DNA from: Zea mays | Lineage: Eukaryota > Streptophyta > Magnoliopsida > Poales > Poaceae | Reading direction: 5' to 3' | Assembly (NCBI RefSeq): GCF_902167145.1 | Contig: NC_050105.1 | Span: forward strand, 137,873,988 to 137,937,987 | DNA: 64,000 bases | Shown: piece by piece, positions 22,001-33,440 of the stretch | How positions within the stretch are numbered: the stretch's first letter is position 1 | Layout of the letters: each line of letters starts with the position of its first letter | Made by a program: the position numbers and the translations under genes | The notes under the pieces: model-generated | Seen by the model: only the letters and a program-made list of their open reading frames with translations | Database searches by the model: none | Told to the model about the DNA's origin: nothing

Positions 22001-22370
22001 ACCCAGCAGTGGAATCCATGATTTGGTCGATGCGAGGCAGAGGGTAGGGAACCTTCGGAGATGCTTTGTTGAGACCAGTGTAGTCTACGCACATCCGCCA
22101 TTTCCCCCCTTTCTTCCTCACAAGCACAGGGTTGGCAAGCCATTCGGGATGGAATACCTCTTTGATGAACCCTGCCGCCATTAGCTTGTGGATCTCTTCG
22201 CCAATCGCTCTGCGCTTCTCCTCGTCGAATCGGCGCAGAGGCTGCCTGACGGGTCGGGCTCCGGCCCGAATATCCAGCGAGTGCTCGGCGACATCCCTCG
22301 GTATGCCGGGCATGTCCGAGGGACTCCACGCAAAGACGTCGGCGTTTGCGCGGAGAAAGTCGACGAGCAC
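19086..22370 (-). pseudogene. pol: Gypsy B pol: RT, RNase H, archaeal-type RNase H, integrase; one nonsense change
   Basis: Same layout as Gypsy A pol, and complete here. RT has AYVDDIVVK; the decayed first RNase H reads VYVAATTQ; the second RNase H begins MFFDGSLMKTGAG. A linker of five PEVPSAQ-like heptads occupies about 20390-20490. Integrase runs from about 20231 to 19086 with GLDLVGP, TDNGTQF, QVERANG and a C-terminal GPFVIAKVLKPGTYKL region. After VEARRVA a TGA replaces the CGA present in A (near 20250), separating a 706-codon RT/RNase H part from a 381-codon integrase part in the same frame. A single TAG separates this frame from gag-protease. Confidence 0.9.
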
Positions 22371-22376
22371 TGCTTC

Positions 22377-25300
22377 CTATTTGGGTTCGAGCCCAGAACC
22401 GATCCGGATCTGCTTGGTGGTGTCGCCACTGGGGTCGAGGGGGACGGCCTTGACCGTCTCCGCTGGCTCGAAGTTGCCGCCATGGCGCTTCACGTCTGGG
22501 ACCTCCTTGGAGAGGTTCTCCAGGTCGGCGATGAGGGACTCGGACTCGGCGAGGGCCTCGGCGTACTCCACGCACTCCACGTCGCATTCGAACGCGTGTT
22601 TGTACGTGGGGCCGACGGTGATGACCCCGTTGGGGCCCGGCATCTTGAGCTTCAGGTAGGTGTAGTTGGGGACGGCCATGAACTTCGCGTAGCATGGCCT
22701 CCCTAGCACGGCGTGGTAGGTTCCTCGGAACCCGACCACTTCGAACGTCAGGGTCTCCCTTCGGAAGTTGGAGGGTGTCCCGAAGCAGACTGGGAGGTCG
22801 AGTCGCCCGAGGGGCTGGACGCGCTTCCCAGGGATGATCCCGTGGAAGGGCGCAGCGCCTGCCCGGACGGAGGACGGATCGACGCGCAGAAGCTTGAGGG
22901 TCTCGGCGTAGATGATGTTGAGGCAGCTGCCCCCGTCCATCAGGACCTTGGTGAGCCTGACATTGCCGACAACGGGGTCGACGACGAGCGGGTATTTCCT
23001 CGGGCTCGGCACATGGTCGGGGTGGTCGGCCCGGTCGAAAGTGATGGGCTTGTCGGACCAGTCTAGGTAGACTGGCGCCGCCACCTTCACCGAGCAGACC
23101 TCCCGGCGCTCTTGTTTGTGGTGCCGAGCCGAGGTATTCGCCGCATGCCCTCCATAGATCATGAAGCAGTCGCGGACCCCGGGGAACCCCCCTGCTGGGT
23201 GATCTTCGTTCTTGTCGTCGTTGTGGGCCCTGCCACCCTCGGCGGGTGGCCCGGCCCTGTGGAAATGACGCCGAAGCATAACGCACTCCTCGAGGGTGTG
23301 CTTGACGGGCCCCTGATGGTAGGGGCACGGCTCCTTGAGCATCTTGTCGAAGAGGTTTGCACCTCCGGGGGGCTTCCGAGGGTTCTTATACTCGGCGGCG
23401 GCGACAAGGTCCGCGTCTGCGGCGTCGCGTTTCGATTGCGACTTCTTCTTGCCTTTCTTCTTGGCGCCGCGCGGAGCAGACGCCTCGGGAGCTTCTTCTG
23501 ATGGGCGACCCTGGGGCTGCTTGTCCTTTTGGAAGATAGCCTCGACCGCCTCCTGGCCGGAGGCGAACTTGGTGGCGATGTCCATCAGCTCGCTCGCCCT
23601 GGTGGGGGTTTTGCGACCCAGCTTGCTCACCAGGTCGCGGCAAGTGGTGCCGGCGAGGAACGCGCCGATGACATCCGAGTCGGTGATGTTGGGCAGCTCG
23701 GTGCGCTGCTTCGAGAATCGCCGGATGTAGTCCCGGAGCGACTCCCCCGGCTGTTGCCGGCAGCTTCGAAGGTCCCAGGAGTTCCCGGGGCGCACGTATG
23801 TGCCCTGGAAATTGCCAGCGAAGGCTTGGACCAAGTCGTCCCAGTTGGAAATCTGCCCCGGAGGCAGGTGCTCCAACCAGGCGCGAGCAGTGTCGGAGAG
23901 GAACAGGGGGAGGTTGCGGATGATGAGGTTGTCGTCGTCCGTTCCACCCAGTTGGCAGGCAAGGCGGTAGTCTGCGAGCCACAGTTCTGGTCTCGTTTCC
24001 CCCGAGTACTTTGTGATAGTAGTCGGGGGTCGGAACCGGGTCGGGAATGGCGCCCGTCGGATGGCCCGACTGAAGGCCTGCGGACCGGGTGGTTCGGGCG
24101 AGGGACTCCGATCCTCCCCGCTGTCGTAGCGCCCCCCACGCCTGGGGTGGTAGCCTCGGCGCACCCTTTCGTCGAGGTGAGCCCGACGGTCGCGTCGATG
24201 GTGCTCGTTGCCGAGGTGGCCCGGGGCCGCAGGCGCGGTGTTGCACGTGCGCCCGGGGTAGACCGAGGCTTCCCGCATGAATCGGGAAGTCGCGGCATGA
24301 GGTTCCGAGGGATATCCTTGCCTCCGGGATGCAGTGCTCTCGGCCCGCCGGGCCGCAGCGCCTTCCAGGAGATTCTTGAGTTCTCCCTGGATTCGCCGAC
24401 CCTCGGTGGTTGACGGCTCCGGCATCGCGCGGATGAGCATCGCTGCGGTTGCCAGGTTCTGACCGACCCCGCTGGATGCGGGTGGCGGCCTGATCCTGGC
24501 ATCGTTGGCGACGCGGTGCTGGAGACCTTAGGGCAGATGACGTATTTCTCCGGCCAGGGGTTGGCCCACCAATGCCTGTCCGACGTCCCGACGGATCGGC
24601 TCAAGCGCTCCTGTTCCCTCGTTGAGCCTGGCCTGCGCCTCGCGGACTTGCTCGAGTTGTGGGTCGTAACCCCCCGCCGGAGCGGGGACCACAGCTAGCT
24701 CCCGTGGGATGTCGGCGCGAGGCACCGGCCTAGGGAGATCACCATCCTCCGGCATGCCAAGATGGTTGCCTTCGGTGGGATCCCCTAGCTCGATGTGGAA
24801 ACATTCGAGGCCTGGGCCGCAGCTCTCGTCGCCAAGGCTGCGGCTTCCATCGGAACAGTCGGACAGACAGTAGTCACATGCGGTCATGAAGTCCCGCACG
24901 GCACTGGGGTTGCCAAGTCCGGAGAAATCCCAACCGATGCTGGGATCGTCATCTTCCTCGGACCCAGAGGGCCCGTAGGTCGAGACGTCCGTCAGTCGGT
25001 CCCAAGGTGACCGCATACAGAACCTCAGTGGGGTTGCACTCGCCTCAATGAGAGCGCCCGCCAAAACGAGGTCGTTTGGCGGGTTGAGGCCGAGTCGAAA
25101 TGACGCAAGATGGGAGTTAGTCGTTACCTTTTGGTCGACGAGGAGCGACGTAGTCACATCGGGGACTGGTTGCGCCGTCATCTCTGGTTCGAGGGCGACG
25201 TCCTGCAGGCTTTCCGCGAGCGCGCCGGCGTCGTCTTCTTGCTCGGGGTCAGCGTGTCGCGGGGGGACGGCGCTCGCCTCCGTCTCGAACGCGAGGTCGA

Positions 25301-25625
25301 CGTCCGGCGTGCCTTCCGTCGGGGCGTCGGGGGCGTCGATTCGCTCGACGGCCGACGAAGCGCGGCCTCCCGTCTGGCCTTGACGGCTCCGCCTCCTCCT
25401 CCGTTGGCGGGGGAGAGAACGGAGCGAGCCCGAATATTGCTCTTCCACCACGCGGGGAAGACGTCGTCGATTCCGCCGCCGGCGGGCGGGTTGTCGGCCG
25501 CCATTGTCGTAGTCGCGCGGCGGTGGAAGAAGTGTCATGTCGTAGCTGCCGTCAAAGGACATGAACTCGAGAGTCCCGAAACGAAGCACCGTCCCGGGCC
25601 GGAGAGGTTGCTGGAGACTGCCCAT
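22377..25625 (-). pseudogene. gag: Gypsy B gag-protease with one nonsense change
   Basis: It matches the 1082-residue protein of Gypsy A over its length. A CAA codon in A (RHLPQGLQH) is TAA here at about 24528-24530, so the frame splits into a 365-codon N-terminal part and a C-terminal part holding the Gag domain, the Cys/His cluster and the DGGS protease site. All other features match A. As one substitution ends translation before the capsid domain, B cannot make its own particle protein without readthrough. Confidence 0.9.
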
Positions 25626-25665
25626 CTGGAGCTTGACGGGGAGCTGTTTGTCAGCACGCAGCAGG

Positions 25666-25683
25666 CCCCTACCTGGCGCGCCA
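25666..25683 (-). other. Gypsy B primer-binding site
   Basis: The minus strand TGGCGCGCCAGGTAGGGG lies next to the 5' LTR edge at 25686. The same sequence in Gypsy C is at 30134-30151. Confidence 0.75.
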
Positions 25684-25685
25684 AC

Positions 25686-27395
25686 TGTCGGCGTTTCGAG
25701 ACAGGGGGGTCCCTAAGCCGACGAGTGAGTGTGCTGCGTGCCCCAGCCCAGATGGGTCGAGCGCGTGGGCGAGCGCGAAGGGGGGAGAGGCGAGGCGGCC
25801 GGAGCCGAGCGTGAGAGAGGTGGAAGTCCCGCGGCCTTCGTGTTCGTCCCGCGCCCAGGTCAGGTGCACTTGCAGTAGGGGGGTTACAAGCGTCCACGCG
25901 GGTGAGGGAAGCGAGCGGCCCCAAGAGAGCGCCTATCCCGTCCTCGGTCCCGCGCGGCCAACCTTCTCTGAGAAGGCCCTGGTCCTTCCTTTTATAGTCG
26001 CAAGGAGAGGATCCAGGTGTACAATGGGGATGTAGCAGAGTGCTACGTGTCTAGCGGAGGGAGAGCTAGCGCCCTAGGTACATGCCAATGTGGCAGCCGG
26101 AGAGATTTGGGCACCCTGCTGGCGTGATGTCGTGGCTGTCGGAGGTGCGGCGGAGCCTGATGGAGGGACAGCTGTTGGAGCGGTCGAGTCCCTGCTGACG
26201 TTGTCCTGCTTCCGTAAGAGAGCTGGGGGCCGCCGTCGTCATGGAGCTTGTGGAGCGCCATCATTGCCCCTCTGGCGGAGCTGGCCGGATGAGACGCCGG
26301 TCTTGTTCTCCGTGACCCGAGTCGATTCGGGGTGGGATGATGATGGCGTCTCCTGTTGACGTGGCGGTCTGTGCTCTAAGCAGGGCGACGTGGGGTTTCC
26401 TCCGAAGCCGAGGTTGAGTCTGCCTTCTGTTGCCGTGGCCGAGCCCGAGCCAAGGGGTCGGGCGAGGCGGAAGTCATTCAGCCGAGGCCAGGGCGGAGTC
26501 CGAGCCCTGGGGTCAGGCGAGGCGGAGTTCGAGCCCTGGGGTCGGGCGAGGCGGAGTTTCGTCGTCTTCCGGGTCTTGGCCCGAGTCCGAGCCCTGGGGT
26601 CGGGCGGAGCGGAGTTCGCCGTCTTCCGGGTCTTAGCCCGAGTCCGAGCCCTGGGGTCGGGCGGAGCGGAGTTCGCCGTCTTCCGGGTCTTAGCCCGAGT
26701 CCGAGCCCTGGGGTCGGGCGGAGCGGAGTTCGCCGTCTTCCGGGTCTTAGCCCGAGTCCGAGCCCTGGGGTCGGGCGGAGCGGAGTTCGCCGTCTTCCGG
26801 GTCTTAGCCCGAGTCCGAGCCCTGGGGTCGGGCGGAGCGGAGTTCGCCGTCTTCCGGGTCTTAGCCCGAGTCCGAGCCCTGGGGTCGGGCGGAGCGGAGT
26901 TCGCCGTGGCGCCTTTGGCAAGGCCTGATTGCCTGTCAGACTCACTCTGTCGAGTGGCACTGCAGTCGGAGTGGCGCAGGCGGCGCTGTCCTTCTGTCAG
27001 ACTGGCCAGTGGAGCGGTGGAGTGACGGCGGTCACCTCGGCTCTGCCGGGGGCGCGTGTCAGGACAGAGGTGTCAGGCCTCCTTTGCGTTAAATGCCCCT
27101 GCAATTTGGTCAGTCGGTGTGGTGATTTAGTCAAGGTTGCTTCTGAGCGAAGCCAAGGCCTTGGGCGAGCCGGTGATGTGTCCGCCATAAAAAGGGGGCC
27201 TCGGGCGAGACGGAAGTCTCTCGAGGTCGGCTGCCTTTGGCCGAGGCTAGGCTCGGGTGAAGCGTGATCGAGTCACTCGTGTGGACTGATCCCTGACTTA
27301 ATCGTGCCCATCAGGCCTTTGCAGCTTTATGCTGATGGGGGTTACCAGCTGAGAATTAGGCGCCTTGAGGGTACCCCTAATTATGGTCCCCGACA
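25686..27395 (-). repeat. Gypsy B 5' LTR (right copy)
   Basis: 1710 bp with TG...CA ends. TATA box at 25988-25996 on the minus strand. Six 57-bp units at about 26564-26906. It drives transcription leftward, away from Gypsy C. Confidence 0.95.
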
Positions 27396-27400
27396 GGTAG
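27396..27400. repeat. Gypsy B target duplication, right (GGTAG)
   Basis: Exact match to 13521-13525. Confidence 0.97.
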
Positions 27401-28446
27401 AAATTCTAAATTTGCTCCCAAAGCTGTAGAAGGGTTTTTGTTAGGTTATGACTCAAATACAAAGGCGTATAGAGTCTTCAACAAATCATTGGGTTTGGTT
27501 GAAGTCTCTAGCGACATTGTATTTGATGAGACTAATGGCTCTCCAAGAGAGAAAGTTGTTGATTGTAATGATGTAGATGAAGAAGATGTTTCGACGGCCG
27601 CTATACGAACCATGGCGATTGGAGAAGTGCGGCCACAGGAACAAGATGAACGAGATCAACCTTCTTCCTCAACAACGGTGCATCTCCCAACTCAAGACGA
27701 TGAACAGGTTCATCAAAAGGAGGCGTGTGATCAAGGGGGAACACAAGATGATCACGTGATGGAGGAAGAAGCGCAACCGGCACCTCCAACCCAAGTTCGA
27801 GCGATGATTCAAAGGGATCATCCCATCGACCAAATTCTGGGTGATATTAGCAAGGGAGTAACTACTCGATCTCGATTAGTTAATTTTTGTGAGCATTACT
27901 CCTTTGTCTCTTCTATTGAGCCTTTCAGGGTAGAAGAGGCCTTGCTAGATCCAGACTGGGTGTTGGCCATGCAGGAGGAACTCAACAACTTCAAGCGCAA
28001 TGAAGTTTGGACACTGGTGCCTCGTCCCAAGCAAAATGTTGTGGGAACCAAGTGGGTGTTCCGCAACAAACAGGACGAGCACGGGGTGGTGACGAGGAAC
28101 AAGGCTCGACTTGTGGCAAAAGGTTATGCCCAAGTCACAGGTTTGGACTTTGAGGAGACGTTTGCTCCTGTGGCTAGGCTAGAATCAATTCGTATCTTGC
28201 TAGCATATGCCGCTCACCATTCTTTCAGGTTGTACCAAATGGATGTGAAGAGCGCTTTCCTCAATGGGCCAATCAAAGAGGAGGTGTACGTGGAGCAACC
28301 CCCTGGCTTCGAGGATGAACGGTACCCCGACCACGTGTGTAAGCTCTCTAAGGCGCTCTATGGACTTAAGCAAGCCCCAAGAGCATGGTATGAATGCCTT
28401 AGAGACTTCTTAATTGCTAATGCTTTCAAGGTTGGGAAAGCCGATC
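27401..28446 (+). pseudogene. pol: Copia pol part 2: integrase tail and most of RT, cut by Gypsy C
   Basis: The frame resumes after the GGTAG duplication with the integrase C-terminal motif [18 protein letters not shown]. An acidic, Gln-rich linker follows, then the Copia RT (RVUT_2 type): [51 protein letters not shown] and [12 protein letters not shown]. It stops inside RT at KVGKAD at the CGATC target site of Gypsy C. The catalytic YVDD box is on the far side of that element at about 42170. No internal stop lies in this segment. It is also the 1.05-kb spacer between the divergent Gypsy B and C. Confidence 0.93.
28442..28446. repeat. Gypsy C target duplication, left (CGATC)
   Basis: Matches 42115-42119. 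Removing one copy and the element restores the RT frame exactly. Confidence 0.97.
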
Positions 28447-30131
28447 TGTCGGGGACCATAATTAGGGGTACCCTCAAGACGCCTAATTCTCAGCTGGTAA
28501 CCCCCATCAGCATAAAGCTGCAAAGGCCTGATGGGTACGATTAAGTCAGGGATCAGTCCACACGAGTGACTCGATCACGCTTCACCCGAGCCTAGCCTCG
28601 GCCAAGGGCAGCCGACCTCGAGAGACTTCCGTCTCGCCCGAGGCCCCCCTTTTTACGGCGGACACATCACCGGCTCGCCCGAGGCCTTTGCTTCGCTCAG
28701 AAGCAACCCTGACTAAATCGCCACACCGACTGACCAAATTGCAGGAGCCTTTAACGCAAAGGTGGCCTGACACCTTTATCCTGACATGCGCCCCCCGGCA
28801 GAGCCGAAGTGACCGCTGTCACTCCACCGCTCCACTGACCAGTCTGACAGAAGGACAGCGCCGCCTGCGCCACTCCGACTGCGGTACCACTCGACAGAGT
28901 GAATCTGACAGGCAGTCAGGCCTTGCCAAAGGCGCCACGGCGAACTCCGCTCCGCCCGACCCCAGGGCTCGGACTCGGGCTAAGACCCGGAAGACGGCGA
29001 ACTCCGCTCCGCCCGACCCCAGGGCTCGGACTCGGGCTAAGACCCGGAAGACGGCGAACTCCGCTCCGCCCGACCCCAGGGCTCGGACTCGGGCTAAGAC
29101 CCGGAAGACGGCGAACTCCGCTCCGCCCGAACCCAGGGCTCGGACTCGGGATAAGACTCGGAAGACGGCGAATTCCGCTCCGCCCGACCCCAGGGCTCGG
29201 ACTCGGGCTAAGACCCGGAAGATGGCGAACTCCGCTCCGCCCGACCCCAGGGCTCGGATTCGGGCTAAGACCCGGAAGACGACGAAACTCCGCCTCGCCC
29301 GACCCCAGGGCTCGGACTCCGCCCTGGCCTCGGCCGGACGACCTCCGCCTCGCCCGACCCCATGGCTCGGACTCGGCCTCGGCAACAGAGGACAGACTCG
29401 ACCTCGGCTTCGGAGGAGCCCCCACGTCACCCTGCCTAGGGCACAGACCCGCCACGTCAACAGAGAGCGCCATCATCGTCCTACCCCGAATCGACTCGGG
29501 TCACGGAGAACAAGACCGGCGTCCCATCCGGCCAGCTCCGCCGGATGTGCAATGATGGCGCTCCACAAGCTCTGTGACGACGGCGGCCCCCAGCTCTCTT
29601 ACGGAAGCAGGGCGACGTCAGCAAGGACTCGACCGCTCCAACAGCTGTCCCTCCGCCAGGCTCCGTCGCACCTCCGACAGCCACGACATCACGCCAGCAA
29701 GGTGCCAAGACCTCTCCGGCTGCCACATTGGCATGTACCTAGGGCGCTAGCTCTCGCTCCGCTAGACACGTAGCACTCTGCTACACCCCCCATTGTACAC
29801 CTGGATCCTCTCCTTACGACTATAAAAGGGAGGATCAGGGCCTTCTGAGAGAAGGTTGGCCGCGCGGGACCGAGGACGGGACAGGCGCTCTCTTGGGGCC
29901 GCTCGCTTCCCTCACCCGCGTGGACGCTTGTAACCCCCCTACTGCAAGCGCACCCGACCTGGGCGCGGGACGAACACGAAGGCCGCGGGACTTCCACCTC
30001 TCTCACGCTCGGCTCTGGCCACCTCGCCTCTCCCCCCTTCGCGCTCGCCCACGCGCTCGACCCATCTGGGCTGGGGCACGCAGCACACTCACTCGTCGGC
30101 TTAGGGACCCCCCTGTCTCGAAACGCCGACA
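28447..30131 (+). repeat. Gypsy C 5' LTR (1685 bp)
   Basis: TGTCGGGGACC to CGCCGACA. Six 57-bp units at about 28935-29280. TATA box TATAAAAGGG at 29821-29830 directs transcription rightward. Followed by the primer site TGGCGCGCCAGG at 30134. Confidence 0.95.
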
Positions 30132-30191
30132 GTTGGCGCGCCAGGTAGGGGCCTGCTGCGTGCTGACGAACAGCTCCCCGTCAAGCTCCAG

Positions 30192-33100
30192 ATGGGCAGT
30201 CTCCAGCAACCTCTCCAGCCCGGGGCGGTGCTTCGTTTCGGGACTCTTGAGTTCATGTCCTTCGACGGCAGCTACGACATGATACTTCTTCCACCGCCGC
30301 GCGACAACGACAATGGCGGCCGACAACCCGCCCGCCGGCGGCGGAATCGACGACATCTTCCCCGCGTGGTGGAAGAGCAACATTCGAGCTCGCTCCGTTC
30401 TCTCCCCCGCCAACGGAGGAGGAGGCGGGGCCATCAAGGCCAAGCGGGAGGCCGCGCTTCGTTGGCCGTCGAGCGAATCGACGCCCCCGGCGCCCCGACG
30501 GAAGGCACGCCGGACGTCGACCTCGCGTTCAAGACGAAGGCAAGCGACGTCCCCCCGCGACACGCTGACCCCGAGCAAGAAGACGACGTCGGCGCGCTCG
30601 CGGAAAGCCTGCAGGACGTCGCCCTCGTACCTGAGATGACGGTGCAACCAGTCCCCGATGTGACTACGTCGCTCCTCGTCGACCAAAAGGTACCGACTAA
30701 CTCCCATCTTACGTCATTTCGACTCGGCCTCAACCCGCCAAACGACCTCGCTTTGGCGGGCGCTCTCATTGAGGCGAGTGCAACCCCACTAGGGTTTCGT
30801 ATGCGGTCGCCTTGGGACCGACTGACGGACGTCTCGACCTACGGGCCCTCTGGGTCCGAGGAAGATGACGATCCCAGCATCTGTTGGGATTTCTCCGGAC
30901 TTGGCAACCCCAGTGCCATGCGGGACTTCATGACCGCATGTGACTACTGCCTATCCGACTGTTCCGACGGAAGCCGCAGCCTTGGCGACGAGAGCTGCGG
31001 CCCAAGCCGCGAATGTTTCCACATCGAGCTAGGGGATCCCTCCGAAGGCAACCATCTCGGCATGCCGGAGGACGGTGATCTTCCTAGGCCGGTGCCTCGC
31101 GCCGACATCCCACGGGAGCTAGCTGTGGTCCCCGCTCCGGCGGGGGGTTACGACCCACAACTCGAGCAAATCCGCGAGGCGCAGGCCAGGCTCAACGAGG
31201 GAACAGGAGCGCTTGAGCCGATCCGTCGGGACGTCGGGCAGGCATGGGCGGGCCAACCCCTGGCCGGAGAAATACGTCACCTGCCCCAAGGTCTCCAGCA
31301 CCGCGTCGCCAACGATGTCAGGGTCAGGCCGCCGCCCGCATCCAGCGGGGTTGGTCAGAACCTGGCAGCCGCAGCGATGCTCCTCCGCGCGATGCCGGAG
31401 CCATCAACCACCGAGGGTCGGCGAATCCAGGGAGAGCTCAAGAATCTCCTGGAAGGCGCTGCGGCCCGACGGGCCGAGAGCACTGCCTCCCGAAGGCAGG
31501 GATATCCCTCGGAACTTCATGTCGCGACTTCCCGATTCATGCGGGAAGCCTCGGTCTACACCGGGCGCACGCGCAACATCGCGCCTGCGGCCTCGGGCCA
31601 CCTCGGCAACGAGCACCATCGACGCGACCGACGGGCCCACCTCGACGAAAGGGTGCGCCGAGGCTACCACCCCAGGCGTGGGGGGCGCTACGACAGCGGG
31701 GAGGATCGGAGTCCCTCGCCCGAACCACCCGGTCCGCAGGCCTTCAGTCGGGCCATCCGACGGGCGCCATTCCCGACCAGGTTCCGACCCCCGACTACTA
31801 TCACGAAGTACTCGGGGGAAACGAGACCGGAACTGTGGCTCGCGGACTACCGCCTTGCCTGCCAACTGGGTGGGACGGACGACGACAACCTCATCATCCG
31901 TAACCTCCCCCTGTTCCTCTCCGACACTGCTTGCGCCTGGTTGGAGCACCTGCCTCCGGGGCAGATCTCCAACTAGGACGACTTGGTCCAAGCCTTCGCT
32001 GGCAATTTCCAGGGCACATACGTGCGCCCCGGGAATTCCTGGGACCTTCGAAGCTGCCGGCAACAGCCAGGGGAGTCGCTCCGGGACTACATCCGGCGAT
32101 TCTCGAAGCAGCGCACTGAGCTGCCCAACATCACCGACTCGGATGTCATCGGCGCGTTCCTCGCCGGCACCACTTGCCGCGACCTGGTGAGCAAGCTGGG
32201 TCGCAAGACCCCCACCAGGGCGAGCGAGCTGATGGACATCGCCACCAAGTTCGCCTCTGGCCAGGAGGCGGTCGAGGCTATCTTCCGAAAGGACAAGCAG
32301 CCCCAGGGCCGCCCATCGGAAGAGGCTCCCGAGGCGTCTGCTCCGCGCGGCGCCAAGAAGAAAGGCAAGAAGAAGTCGCAATCGAAACGCGACGCCGCTG
32401 ACGCGGACCTTGTCGCTGCCGCCGAGTACAAGAACCCTCGGAAGCCCCCCGGAGGTGCAAACCTCTTCGACAAGATGCTCAATGAGCCGTGCCCCTACCA
32501 TCAGGGGCCCGTCAAGCACACCCTCGAGGAGTGCGTTATGCTTCGGCGTCACTTCCACAGGGCCGGGCCACCCGCCGAGGGTGGCAGGGCCCGCGACGAC
32601 GACAAGAACGAAGATCACCAAGCAGGAGAGTTCCCCGAGGTCCGCGACTGCTTCATGATCTATGGAGGGCATGCGGCGAATGCCTCGGCTCGGCATCGCA
32701 AGCAAGAGTGCCGGGAGGTCTGCTCGGTGAAGGTGGCGGCGCCAGTCTACCTAGACTGGTCCAACAAGCCCATCACCTTCGACCAGGCCGACCACCCCGA
32801 CCATGTGCCGAGCCCGGGGAAATACCCGCTCATCATCGACCCAGTCGTCAGCAATGTCAGGCTCACCAAGGTCCTGATGGATGGGGGCAGCTGCCTCAAC
32901 ATTATCTACGCCGAGACCCTCAAGCTCCTGCGCGTCGATCTGTCCTCCGTCCGGGCAGGCGCTGCGCCCTTCCACGGGATCATCCCTGGGAAGCGCGTCC
33001 AGCCCCTCGGGCGACTCGACCTCCCCGTCTGCTTCGGGACGCCCTCCAACTTCCGAAGGGAGACCCTGACGTTCGAGGTGGTCGGGTTCCGAGGAACCTA

Positions 33101-33440
33101 CCACGCCGTACCAGGGAGGCCGTGCTACGCGAAGTTCATGGCCGTCCCCAACTACACCTACCTGAAGCTCAAGATGCCGGGCCCCAACGGGGTCATCACC
33201 GTCGGCCCCATGTACAAACACGCGTTCGAATGCGACGTGGAGTGCGTGGAGTACGCCGAGGCCCTCGCCGAGTCCGAGGCCCTCATCGCCGACCTGGAGA
33301 ACCTCTCCAAGGAGGTGCCAGACGTGAAGCGCCATGTCGGCAACTTTGAGCCAGCAGAGACGGTTAAGGCCGTCCCTCTGGACCCCAGTGGCGACACCAC
33401 CAAGCAGATCCGGATCGGTTCCGGGCTCGACCCCAAATAG
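30192..33440 (+). pseudogene. gag: Gypsy C gag-protease with one in-frame stop
   Basis: The same protein as Gypsy A gag-protease. ATG at 30192. The Gag domain reads ELWLADYRL...LEHLPPGQISN, where a TGG (Trp) codon present in A and B is TAG at 31974-31976. The frame then continues DDLVQAF from 31977 through the Cys/His cluster CPYHQGPVKHTLEEC and the protease site LMDGGSCLN to TAG at 33438-33440. Several replacement differences from A (for example Cys for Arg in DTACAWLEH) sit near the stop. The final TAG is shared by all three elements, and pol continues in the same frame at GAA 33441. Confidence 0.9.

Larger units (their letters stand above)
13526..27395 (-). mobile_element. Gypsy B: complete Huck-like Tat-lineage retrotransposon, 13,870 bp
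   Basis: Both LTRs are 1710 bp (13526-15235 and 25686-27395) and differ at only about nine positions by eye. GGTAG duplications flank the element. It reads right to left: primer site 25666-25683, gag-protease 25625-22377, pol 22370-19086, a 3.85-kb 3' region, polypurine tract next to 15235, then the 3' LTR. Two nonsense substitutions (near 24528 and 20250) disable it; otherwise it is almost identical to Gypsy A. Confidence 0.96.

Noticed and set aside
21784..23328. 514-codon frame overlapping Gypsy B gag/pol on the same strand but in another phase (and the similar one at 2408-3319)
   Set aside because: It is rich in Arg, Pro and His, with no conserved motif, while the overlapping frame has clear RT and protease motifs. 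A GC-driven by-product.
31404..32705. 433-codon frame antisense to Gypsy C gag
   Set aside because: Mirror frame of the GC-rich gag gene; not matched by any known domain, and the sense frame is clearly Gag.
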